The notes beneath the pieces were generated by a model. The model saw only the letters and a program-made list of their open reading frames with translations, was not told the origin of the DNA and did not search any database. A program made the translations under genes and the position numbers. A stretch of DNA of 7,744 bases from positions 1 through 7,744 of the forward strand of contig QCTA01000038.1 of assembly GCA_003211335.1 (NCBI GenBank), read 5' to 3'. The DNA comes from Prochlorococcus sp. AG-670-O11 (lineage in GTDB: Bacteria > Cyanobacteriota > Cyanobacteriia > PCC-6307 > Cyanobiaceae). Shown piece by piece: positions 1 to 6,465 of this stretch. Positions within the stretch are counted from its first letter, which is position 1. Each line of letters begins with the position of its first letter.

Positions 1-1039
1 GGGTAATTCATTAGACCTTTATTCAGAAGCTATTTACACTGAAAACAAAATCAGTGTAGAGAATAAAAAAACTAATACTATTTTTATAAAAGATAAAAAT
101 ACATTAGAAATTTGGGATTTAATACTTGAACGTCTTAGTAAGAGATATGATTCAGCCAATTTTGATGTTGAATTTAATAATTCATCTATCATTTTGTCAG
201 GAATAAAAAAAGAGTTTATTTCACGTCTAATTTGCAAAATGCTTGATGAACTTGATAAATTAATTAAAAATATAAAAGAAAATTATAAAGAAAAAGACTA
301 TAAAGAGGACTTTAATTCTCTTATTGAAGAACTAAGGCTTAACACTATATCAAATATAACTGAAAGCTATTTCAGAGTTAAGAAAAATAGCGAATCAATC
401 TCAATAAATGAATATTTTTACAATGAAGTAACCTGCAATGAAAGAGATAAAGAGTCACATGAATCAATAATGTTTATCGAGCCAATAATAAAAAATGAAC
501 CCATAGACTATGATGGCAAACTATTACCTCTTTACGAAACAGAATCATTTATTGTTCTAGAAAATATAATATCTAATTGGGTACTAAGAAATTGTAATTT
601 ATTAGCCTCTGAAGTATTTAATATTTGTTCAAGTTGGCCGGAATTAAGAACAATACTTATAAATCCTCAATTACAATCTACAAGATCTTTTGAAAGATTT
701 AGAAATAATATCAACAACTATAATAGATGGCACAAAAATATTTATATGCCTATCTATTTATATGAAAGTAAACGGGAATATATTGATATCATTGATTCTA
801 AATTTACAAGATACTATAAAAATGAGAATAGAGAAAAAGAACTAGAAAATTTAGAGTGGTTTCAAAAACAAGTTACTTTATTAGTTGAAATTAGAGATGC
901 AATAGCTCCACAATTAGAAATTGCTGTAAAATATATTGGTAACCTTTTCGTGAATTTCTTAACAAAAGTAGTAGGCAAAGCTATTGGTTTAGTTGGGAAA
1001 GGAATCCTACAAGGGTTAGGTAGATCTAGCACTAAATAA
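1..1039 (+). CDS. DUF3685 / Ycf55-family protein, 3' part only
   Basis: Coding region cut by the left edge. The frame starting at base 2 is open without a stop up to the TAA at 1037-1039, so 345 C-terminal residues are visible. A TTG at 194 could be read as a start, but the open frame continues upstream with the same composition and a family-like sequence, so the real start lies outside the window. The C-terminal half resembles the cyanobacterial DUF3685 family, related to plastid Ycf55: a block with STRSFERFRN, then PIYLYESKREY, WFQKQVTLLVEIRDAIAP, and a glycine-rich amphipathic end with KAIGLVGKGILQGLG. The visible N-terminal part is charged and Lys/Glu/Asn-rich. No catalytic motif is recognisable. 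The function of the family is not established; the conserved hydrophobic glycine-rich end could associate with membranes (inference). The next gene starts 14 bases downstream. Family call fairly sure, function unknown. Confidence 0.8.
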   Translation, partial: GNSLDLYSEAIYTENKISVENKKTNTIFIKDKNTLEIWDLILERLSKRYDSANFDVEFNNSSIILSGIKKEFISRLICKMLDELDKLIKNIKENYKEKDYKEDFNSLIEELRLNTISNITESYFRVKKNSESISINEYFYNEVTCNERDKESHESIMFIEPIIKNEPIDYDGKLLPLYETESFIVLENIISNWVLRNCNLLASEVFNICSSWPELRTILINPQLQSTRSFERFRNNINNYNRWHKNIYMPIYLYESKREYIDIIDSKFTRYYKNENREKELENLEWFQKQVTLLVEIRDAIAPQLEIAVKYIGNLFVNFLTKVVGKAIGLVGKGILQGLGRSSTK

Positions 1040-1053
1040 ATTTCCTTCCTTTA

Positions 1054-1611
1054 ATGAAGTTATTTCAATCAATACTTATCTTAGTAATATTTTTTACATC
1101 TTACCCTGTTAATGCAAGTAGAGATACAAATAGCTATGACGGAAATATTTTTCCAATATATGCAGGAAATGGAGCTATAGTTCCTCCTCAAACTACTCTT
1201 GAAGAATCATTAAAAAACCAAAGAGTGTCTGTTTTATTTTTTTATCTTGATGACAGCTCTGATAGTAAAGCTATGGCTCCAATAATTTCTGGTTTAGATC
1301 TGATTTGGAGAAATAATATTGACTTGATTGCTCTCACAACAGATGAATTACAAGGCGACTCTTCTCAAACAGACTCGAATCAACCTAATTACTATTGGAA
1401 TGGTTTAATTCCTCAGACTATAATTTTGAATAGCACTGGAGAAGTTATATTTGACAAGAATGGATTGGTTGATATTGATGATTTGAATAAAATTATTGGA
1501 GACTTAAAAGGAATAGACATTAATGAGACATCATTCTCAGTTGAAAGCTTTAACGAATACAACAGTATTATCTCAGAAAAAAAAAAAAAAAAAAAAAAAA
1601 ATGATCTCTAA
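1054..1611 (+). CDS. Secreted or thylakoid-lumenal thioredoxin-fold protein lacking cysteines
   Basis: A 185-residue protein. Residues 1-21 form a signal peptide: Lys2, a hydrophobic core (ILILVIFF), and a Val-Asn-Ala site with likely cleavage after Ala21, so export to the thylakoid lumen or periplasm is expected. The mature part has a thioredoxin-like pattern: a core strand VSVLFFYLDD (58-67), a helix with WRNNIDLIALTTDEL (85-99), an Ile-Pro-Gln cis-proline-type loop at 119-121 followed by a TIILNSTGEVIFDKNG beta hairpin, and a final helix. No cysteine occurs anywhere; the position where CxxC would sit reads DDSSDSK, so ordinary disulfide chemistry is excluded. Cyanobacterial homologues are known as thylakoid or thioredoxin-domain proteins of unknown role, which I recall rather than having checked. 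The C-terminus is a run of seven lysines encoded by a 25-A tract. The ATG at 1054 has no Shine-Dalgarno sequence, but it gives a well-formed signal peptide. Confidence 0.75.
   Translation: MKLFQSILILVIFFTSYPVNASRDTNSYDGNIFPIYAGNGAIVPPQTTLEESLKNQRVSVLFFYLDDSSDSKAMAPIISGLDLIWRNNIDLIALTTDELQGDSSQTDSNQPNYYWNGLIPQTIILNSTGEVIFDKNGLVDIDDLNKIIGDLKGIDINETSFSVESFNEYNSIISEKKKKKKKNDL
1577..1601 (+). repeat. Homopolymer tract of 25 A in coding sequence
   Basis: Twenty-five consecutive A residues lie near the 3' end of the thioredoxin-fold gene. They supply the last two bases of a GAA codon, seven AAA lysine codons and the first two bases of AAT. As written, the frame ends Asn-Asp-Leu-stop at 1611. One extra A would end translation at a TGA directly after the tract. 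One A fewer would add MISNEFLK before a TAA at 1625-1627. Any length change therefore alters only the short tail, not the folded domain. The length could also be a sequencing or assembly artefact. Confidence 0.97.
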
Positions 1612-1634
1612 TGAGTTTTTGAAATAACAATCAT

Positions 1635-2795
1635 ATGATTATTCTAAAAATTTTTATCTTATTTTTATTTTTAATAATTTTTCTAGATTTATATATTAAT
1701 AATTTGCCAAAGTCAAATTTATTTTTAATACCTCAAGATTATAAGTTTAGAAATAAAGATAACAATAGTGAAGTAGTTATTGATTTAAAAATAATCAATA
1801 AAAGTAAGCATAAAGAAACTATGGTTTCTAATCTAAATCTAGATTTAGATTTCTTTAAATCTATAAATAGTCAATATCTTAAAGATTTTGATTATGAGGA
1901 AAGTATTTATATTTATTCTGGAACTATTAAAAAAAACATAAATAATTATTGGCCAACAACGATTATAAAAGCAAATTCAGAACTATCAATACAAGTAATT
2001 TTAAAATTTAAAAATAGGGATTTAAAAAACAAAATCAAATATATTTGGTTAAAGGTTTTTTGGGAAAATTACGGTCATTTCGGAATTACTAAAAAAGAAG
2101 ACGGGTTATTAGTGAATTTGAATCGTCATAATAAAAAAGAACTAATTGAAATTCCTTTAAAACATGGATATAAAGCTATAGCTGTTAAAACTGATTTACT
2201 TGGCTCATTTGATAATCCAATTGAAACTGTCATGAATTACTGTAAGAATATCGCAAGCAAGAAAGATATTTTAACAATAGGTGAGACACCACTAGCAATT
2301 ATGCAAGGAAGATATATTGCGCCTCAAAATTTAGAATATAATATCTTTTCTAAAATATTATGTTATTTTTTCCATCCTACAAGTAGTCTTGCTACAGCTT
2401 GTGGGATGCAATTACTTATCGATAAAATAGGTGTTACTCGGATAACCTTTTCATTGATTTTAGGTTTTTTGTTTAAATGTATTGGGGTCAAAGGGATATT
2501 TTATAGATTAACTGGTTTTGAATCTTCACTAATTGATGACATCAGTGGAACAGTTGTTCCATACGATAAAAGCATAGTTATGGGTCCAATAAATACGAAA
2601 TTGTTTTGCGATAAATTATCAAAACAGCTTGAAGTAGAAGTAGCAGTGGTTGATGTAAATGATCTTGGTGGTGTAAAAATATTAGCCAGTTCAAATAATT
2701 CAGTTAATAATATACTCAAAGAAATCTTAAAGGTTAATCCAGCAGGCAATTCTGACGAAAAAACACCTATAGTATTAATAAGGAATAATGAATAA
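1635..2795 (+). CDS. Membrane-anchored F420-0:gamma-glutamyl ligase (CofE)-like protein
   Basis: A 386-residue protein of the cyanobacterial family usually annotated as F420-0:gamma-glutamyl ligase. Residues 3-20 are a hydrophobic membrane anchor. Residues 45-165 look like a beta-rich, Ig-like segment (EVVIDLKIINKS, LSIQVILKF, WLKVFWENYG). The CofE-like part begins near 172 (IPLKHGYKAIAVKTDLL) and contains DILTIGETPLAIMQGRYI (211-228), CYFFHPTSSLATACGM (243-258), a hydrophobic stretch at 270-289, DDISGTVVPYDKSIVMGP (301-318), VVDVNDLGGVKIL (338-350) and NPAGNSDEKTPIVLIR (368-383). True CofE adds glutamates to the lactate-phospho-deazariboflavin tail of F420. Cyanobacteria of this type are not known to depend on F420, so the real substrate is uncertain. 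The ATG at 1635 directly precedes the hydrophobic anchor and sits 23 bases after the upstream stop. The stop directly abuts the next ATG. Family call confident, activity not. Confidence 0.8.
   Translation: MIILKIFILFLFLIIFLDLYINNLPKSNLFLIPQDYKFRNKDNNSEVVIDLKIINKSKHKETMVSNLNLDLDFFKSINSQYLKDFDYEESIYIYSGTIKKNINNYWPTTIIKANSELSIQVILKFKNRDLKNKIKYIWLKVFWENYGHFGITKKEDGLLVNLNRHNKKELIEIPLKHGYKAIAVKTDLLGSFDNPIETVMNYCKNIASKKDILTIGETPLAIMQGRYIAPQNLEYNIFSKILCYFFHPTSSLATACGMQLLIDKIGVTRITFSLILGFLFKCIGVKGIFYRLTGFESSLIDDISGTVVPYDKSIVMGPINTKLFCDKLSKQLEVEVAVVDVNDLGGVKILASSNNSVNNILKEILKVNPAGNSDEKTPIVLIRNNE
1830..1851. repeat. Perfect 22-bp palindrome inside the CofE-like gene
   Basis: The sequence reads identically on both strands over 22 bases, each half being AATCTAAATCT or its reverse complement, with no spacer. 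It coincides with codons 66-72 (Asn-Leu-Asn-Leu-Asp-Leu-Asp) plus one base of the following Phe codon. The alternating residues and the CTA/TTA, AAT/GAT codon choice create the symmetry. It may be a chance product of a low-complexity coding stretch; its existence is certain but a function is not supported. Confidence 0.9.
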
Positions 2796-3851
2796 ATGAA
2801 ACAAAATTCAAATCATATTTTGAATTCTAATAAGGATAAAAAGGTTACCTTTGAGGAGCTTCATATTCGCCATTTAAATCTATTAATAGATTTAAGAAGT
2901 GAAAAGTTAAATAATTGTTTTTTAAAAATGGCACTTATAAACACTTTTGATGACTTAAAAATTTTTTTAAATAATTTAAAAAAAAACAAGCATAAGTGTA
3001 TTATTGCTATAGAGGGGAAAAAAATTGTAGGTTATTTAAATATATTTCCTTTAAACTCTAAGGGTACGTGTTTAAGGATATCGAAGCCAAATTTAACAAC
3101 TATAAGGTCGTCCATAACAGAAAAAAATTTGAATCTGGGATTGATAAAGAAATCAATCTCTATTACAGATATAAAAACTTCAAGCTGGGTAATAAATTCT
3201 AATAATGAAAATGATTACCTTATTTCAAGTGCAAGAGAATTGGGGTTTCAACCATTACAGAAGGTAAAACTCTGGAGTAAAAATAATATTAATAAGTCTA
3301 TTAAACATAAAAATGAGAATTATTATTCTGTAGATGGATTTCAAGCAATTAACAAATTAAATTTGATAAATGTACTTAATTTTATACGTTCAAATCAATC
3401 TCCATTGATAAGGACTATATTAGATCTTGATCAAAAAGATATTTACAATAGAAATGATTCTAATAGTGGTGTGATAATTTACAATAATTCTGTTTTATGC
3501 ACAATTTTAAAAGATATAAATTTTCAAGATAGTAAAATTTATACATTAACGATTGGTAAGAGTTGGGACGATAGATTAAGTCCTATTTTAGGAAATATTC
3601 TTAATAAATTTTTTGAAAAATCTCCTTATTCCACAATTAAGACTTATGAAGAAAATACTGAATTAAATTCATATTTAGAGGATTCTGGATTTAAAGATAA
3701 TTACCAAGAAATTATCCTTGTCAGAAATACTATTGTTAGGAATGAATCTAAGCAGATTAATAAACTAAATCAATCATTAGAATCAATTTTTGAAAAGTTA
3801 AATCCACAAGGTAACGCTTACCCGTCCCCATTACCTTTGAAGTCTAAGTGA
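2796..3851 (+). CDS. GNAT acetyltransferase-like protein
   Basis: A 351-residue soluble protein without signal peptide or membrane segment. Residues 20-160 have a GNAT-like layout: a first strand and helix with [15 protein letters not shown], a strand pair [19 protein letters not shown] (67-85), a strand ending SSWVINSN (129-136), and a helix leading into [16 protein letters not shown] (145-160), typical of the GNAT C-terminal end. The usual acetyl-CoA pyrophosphate-binding loop (Q/RxxGxG/A) is not visible. Residues 180-310 may repeat this layout in degraded form ([22 protein letters not shown], then [18 protein letters not shown]), suggesting tandem GNAT domains; this is inference. The ATG at 2796 follows the upstream TAA without a gap; an AGGA at 2781-2784 is a weak ribosome-binding candidate. 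The stop overlaps the GTG of ruvX by 4 bases, so the two are probably translationally coupled. Substrate unknown. Confidence 0.65.
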   Translation: MKQNSNHILNSNKDKKVTFEELHIRHLNLLIDLRSEKLNNCFLKMALINTFDDLKIFLNNLKKNKHKCIIAIEGKKIVGYLNIFPLNSKGTCLRISKPNLTTIRSSITEKNLNLGLIKKSISITDIKTSSWVINSNNENDYLISSARELGFQPLQKVKLWSKNNINKSIKHKNENYYSVDGFQAINKLNLINVLNFIRSNQSPLIRTILDLDQKDIYNRNDSNSGVIIYNNSVLCTILKDINFQDSKIYTLTIGKSWDDRLSPILGNILNKFFEKSPYSTIKTYEENTELNSYLEDSGFKDNYQEIILVRNTIVRNESKQINKLNQSLESIFEKLNPQGNAYPSPLPLKSK

Positions 3852-4303
3852 AATATTGCAAGCCCAAATCTAAGTCAATATTAAGTTTAGATGTTGGGAT
3901 AAAAAGAATAGGATTAGCATATTGTGACTCACTTTTTATTACGGTAAATATTCTTCCTGCAGTAAAGAGAGAAAGAAATAATAACGAAATAACTACTATT
4001 AAAAATCACATTAAAAAACTTAATTTAACTGGTTTTATCGTTGGTTTACCACTTGACGAGGCGGGGGAAATGACATCGCAAGCTTTTGATTGCAAAACTT
4101 ATGGTGAAACTCTTTTTAATGAATTAAAACTTCCTTATTCCTTCGTTAATGAGCATAGCTCAACATGGGAATCGGCCAATAGATTTGGTGTAAAGAAAGA
4201 TAAATCTGGACTTATTGATAGCTTATCTGCCAAAATAATTCTTGAGCAATGGATTCAGGAAGGTCCTGAGTTAAAAAAATTAGTGGGTAATAAACAAATA
4301 TAA
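3848..4303 (+). CDS. ruvX: Putative pre-16S rRNA nuclease / Holliday junction resolvase YqgF (RuvX)
   Basis: A 151-residue RNase H-fold nuclease of the YqgF/RuvX family, of typical length (about 140-160). In E. coli the family member takes part in 16S rRNA 5'-end maturation; a Holliday-junction resolvase role has also been proposed. Visible signatures: [16 protein letters not shown] (12-27) with the first metal-binding Asp15; [19 protein letters not shown] (61-79); the second acidic residue Glu102 in VNEHSSTWE; and Asp124 in [14 protein letters not shown]. All three expected acidic residues are present. The family's usual DERxT/S motif here reads NEHSS, with Asp and Arg replaced. The GTG start at 3848 overlaps the upstream TGA in a GTGA junction, and it gives the expected short N-terminus before the first strand. 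The next gene begins 33 bases after the stop. Confidence 0.92.
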   Translation: MKYCKPKSKSILSLDVGIKRIGLAYCDSLFITVNILPAVKRERNNNEITTIKNHIKKLNLTGFIVGLPLDEAGEMTSQAFDCKTYGETLFNELKLPYSFVNEHSSTWESANRFGVKKDKSGLIDSLSAKIILEQWIQEGPELKKLVGNKQI

Positions 4304-4336
4304 TATTAGTATAAATCTATATAAGTAACATCAAAA

Positions 4337-4873
4337 ATGAAAGATTATAAATCCGAAGATAATTATGAGGCTCAGACACTTATTTTAAATGATTCAAATG
4401 GTAACGAACTATTTTGTTATCTTGAACAAATAGTGAAGGTTGAAGAAAAAGAATATGCATTATTAACACCCGTCGATACACCAGTCAGTTTGTTTAAAAT
4501 TAATGAAAAAGATGAACCAGAATTAATTGAAAAAATTCAGAAAAACGAACAAGTCTTAAAGAATGCTGATGCAGTTCTTCAAGAACATGATCTAAAACTT
4601 ATAAGATCTGCAGTTACATTAACCGTATCTGGGGAACTCGAAGAACCAATTTATGATGAGCTAGAAGAAGATGGGATAGAAGAGGACAGTGAGACATATG
4701 AATTACTCGTAAGTTTTAATTTATTGGAGCAAGAATATGGATTATATATACCTCTAGATCCTTTTTTTATCGTTGGAAAACTTCGGGGTCAAGGGGCATT
4801 ATTAATTGAGGATGATGAGTTTGATAAAGTTCAACCTTTAATTGAATCTGAGTTAGAGAAGAGTAGTTTGTAA
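4337..4873 (+). CDS. DUF3727 protein with DUF1292-like N-terminus
   Basis: A 178-residue acidic cytoplasmic protein with no signal peptide or membrane segment. Residues 12-55 (QTLILNDSNGNELFCYLEQI, then VEEKEYALLTPVDTPV) match the DUF1292 (YrzB-like) pattern of a small beta domain. A Glu/Lys-rich helix follows (58-85). Residues 90-170 correspond to the cyanobacterial DUF3727 region, with very acidic segments at 100-120 and a conserved-looking core YELLVSFNLLEQEYGLYIPLDPFFIVGKL (given as start Tyr121, end Leu149). No catalytic residues are recognisable and the biochemical role is unknown. The gene follows ruvX after 33 bases, the largest gap in the window, and is separated from yqeG by 4 bases. 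In Bacillus subtilis the DUF1292 gene yrzB lies next to the ruvX homologue yrrK, so the association may be old. No Shine-Dalgarno motif is seen before the ATG. Confidence 0.82.
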   Translation: MKDYKSEDNYEAQTLILNDSNGNELFCYLEQIVKVEEKEYALLTPVDTPVSLFKINEKDEPELIEKIQKNEQVLKNADAVLQEHDLKLIRSAVTLTVSGELEEPIYDELEEDGIEEDSETYELLVSFNLLEQEYGLYIPLDPFFIVGKLRGQGALLIEDDEFDKVQPLIESELEKSSL

Positions 4874-4877
4874 ATTA

Positions 4878-5372
4878 ATGAGTTCTCTTATAAATGTCCA
4901 TTGGGACTCTAAATTACCTATATATGAAATATCTCATCTAAAACTTCAAAATAAAGGAATTAAAAGCTTATTAATAGATGTTGATGGTACATTATTAAGT
5001 CGCCAATCAAATATAGTTCCAACAAATGTAAAAAATTGGATAATAGAATCTAAAAAGTTATTCTCTTTGTACTTAATAAGTAATAATCCCTCTAATGAAC
5101 GAATTAGAAAGATCGCTAAGGAATTAAATATCAGATATAAATCAAACGCACTAAAACCAAGAAAAAAAATTACTTTGGATGTAATTTCAGAAATGAATGA
5201 GGACTCAAAAAATATTGCAATAATTGGAGATAGAATTTTTACGGATATTATAGTAGGAAATAGATGTAATATTCAGACAATATTAGTTAAACGATTAAGC
5301 AAAAATGGATTACCAATGAAAATAAATCTAACATTAATCCTAGAAAAAATGATTTCTAATTTCTTAAAATGA
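4878..5372 (+). CDS. yqeG: YqeG-family HAD-type (subclass IIIA) phosphatase
   Basis: A 164-residue HAD-superfamily phosphatase without a cap insertion, matching the YqeG family in length (about 170) and layout. All four HAD motifs are visible: motif [11 protein letters not shown] (31-40) with nucleophile Asp34 and acid/base Asp36; motif [10 protein letters not shown] (65-72) with Ser68; motif III lysine in ALKPRKK (91-97); and motif [12 protein letters not shown] (115-124) with Asp118 and Asp123. The catalytic set is complete, so activity is expected. The physiological substrate of YqeG is not settled; phosphatidylglycerophosphate phosphatase activity is known for related plant and yeast proteins (PGPP1/Gep4), making a phospholipid role plausible but unproven here. 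The ATG is 4 bases after the upstream stop, and the N-terminal [14 protein letters not shown] segment fits cyanobacterial homologues. Its TGA overlaps the proB ATG by 4 bases (ATGA). Confidence 0.9.
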   Translation: MSSLINVHWDSKLPIYEISHLKLQNKGIKSLLIDVDGTLLSRQSNIVPTNVKNWIIESKKLFSLYLISNNPSNERIRKIAKELNIRYKSNALKPRKKITLDVISEMNEDSKNIAIIGDRIFTDIIVGNRCNIQTILVKRLSKNGLPMKINLTLILEKMISNFLK

Positions 5373-6451
5373 AAACATGGGTGGTAAAAATTGGTACTAG
5401 TATTCTCAGAGGAAATGAGGATCAATCTACAGAACAAGTAATAGAAACTTTATGTGAATCCCTTACAAGTTTTATTTTAAAAGGCAATAAAGTCATACTC
5501 GTAACAAGTGGCGCAGTTGGATTAGGATGTAAAAAATTAAATTTGAATACAAGACCAAAGGAACTTAGTACACTACAAGCTGTGGCTGCAGTAGGACAAG
5601 TTAATTTAATGACTTTATATGAAAAGAAAATGAAAAAGCTAGGCCATAATATAGCTCAAATACTAATAACAAAAACTGATTTTGATTCGCGTGAATCCTT
5701 CAATAATGCTTCAAAAACATTTAAAAAGTTAATTGATCTTGATGTCATACCTATAGTCAATGAGAATGATTCTATTGCCAATGAAGAGCTTAAATATGGA
5801 GACAATGATACTCTTTCTGCTTTAGTTGCTTTAGCAATAAATGCCAATAAGCTAATTTTATTGACTGATATAGAAAATTTATATTCTAAAGACCCAAGAA
5901 ATAATGAAGATGCTCTTCCAATAAAAGAAGTTAATAGTAATGAATTAAAGATTATAAAAGATAAAAACATTAAAAATTATAATAACGAATGGGGGACAGG
6001 TGGTATTACAACAAAATTAATTGCTGCTGAAATAGCCACAAAAGGAGGTGTCGTAGTTCAATTAGTCGATGGCAGAACTGAAAAAAATTTAAGAAATATT
6101 TTCAATGATAAGAAAATAGGCACAATATTTCATCCTGTAGATAAACCAGTAGGCAATAAAAAAAGTTGGTTATCTCATGCTATTAAAACAGTTGGACAAA
6201 TAACATTAGATGAAGGTGCTTGTCTGGCAATTGAGCAAAAAGGTGCATCTCTTCTAGTCGTAGGAGTTAAAGAGGTAGAGGGAGATTTTACTGTTAATCA
6301 GGCTGTTAGAATTGTAAATACTAATAAGAAAGAAGTTGCAAAAGGTTTAACATCAATGAGTAGTGATTCTCTAAAAAGAATCTTAAATAAAAAAGAAAAC
6401 ATTAGTTCATCAATGATCGTTGTTCATAGGGATGTTCTTGCTCTTACCTAA
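5369..6451 (+). CDS. proB: Glutamate 5-kinase, first enzyme of proline biosynthesis
   Basis: A 360-residue protein, close to the 367 residues of E. coli ProB. It phosphorylates the gamma-carboxyl of glutamate with ATP; ProA then reduces the product. Amino-acid kinase domain: VVKIGTSIL (5-13) with Lys7, the oxyanion-type loop TSGAVGLG (46-53), NENDSI (131-136), the glutamate-binding [12 protein letters not shown] (143-154), [14 protein letters not shown] (164-177), and GTGGITTKL (209-217) with the conserved Lys216. Residues about 265-355 form the C-terminal PUA domain ([19 protein letters not shown], then [18 protein letters not shown]). All expected kinase residues are present. ProB is generally feedback-inhibited by proline; this is family knowledge. 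The ATG at 5369 overlaps the yqeG stop by 4 bases, so translational coupling is likely. No proA is visible in the window. Confidence 0.97.
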   Translation: MKTWVVKIGTSILRGNEDQSTEQVIETLCESLTSFILKGNKVILVTSGAVGLGCKKLNLNTRPKELSTLQAVAAVGQVNLMTLYEKKMKKLGHNIAQILITKTDFDSRESFNNASKTFKKLIDLDVIPIVNENDSIANEELKYGDNDTLSALVALAINANKLILLTDIENLYSKDPRNNEDALPIKEVNSNELKIIKDKNIKNYNNEWGTGGITTKLIAAEIATKGGVVVQLVDGRTEKNLRNIFNDKKIGTIFHPVDKPVGNKKSWLSHAIKTVGQITLDEGACLAIEQKGASLLVVGVKEVEGDFTVNQAVRIVNTNKKEVAKGLTSMSSDSLKRILNKKENISSSMIVVHRDVLALT

Positions 6452-6465
6452 AAAAAAATAGAAAA

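Noticed and set aside
35..58. Inverted repeat TACACTGA / TCAGTGTA with an 8-base loop
   Set aside because: It lies inside the first coding region, has no T-run after it, and 8-bp stems with short loops are expected several times by chance at this base composition.
34..237. Minus-strand open frame of 67 codons
   Set aside because: It lies antisense to the DUF3685/Ycf55-family gene, has low-complexity hydrophobic content and no recognisable domain; it is a shadow.
194..1039. A shorter version of the first gene starting at TTG 194
   Set aside because: The same frame is open from base 2 and upstream residues continue a charged, protein-like sequence, so the gene is truncated by the window edge rather than starting at 194.
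1602..1634. Possible terminator after the thioredoxin-fold gene
   Set aside because: There is no GC-rich stem followed by a T-run on the plus strand; the A tract gives a U-run only in antisense RNA and no convincing hairpin precedes it there.
1629..1640. 12-bp palindrome AATCATATGATT around the start codon of the CofE-like gene
   Set aside because: Palindromes of this length are expected a few times in a window of this size and A+T content; there is no second copy or other sign of an operator.
2501..2749. Minus-strand open frame of 82 codons
   Set aside because: It is antisense to the conserved C-terminal part of the CofE-like gene, whose plus-strand motifs explain the sequence.
5656..5970. 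Minus-strand open frame of 104 codons
   Set aside because: It is antisense to the conserved kinase core of proB (NENDSI, GDND, TDI motifs) and has a Ser/Leu/Phe-rich shadow composition.
6450..6465. A-rich gap between proB and lpxD with a run of nine A
   Set aside because: It is only 14 intergenic bases with no stem or promoter-like element; it is ordinary for this base composition.
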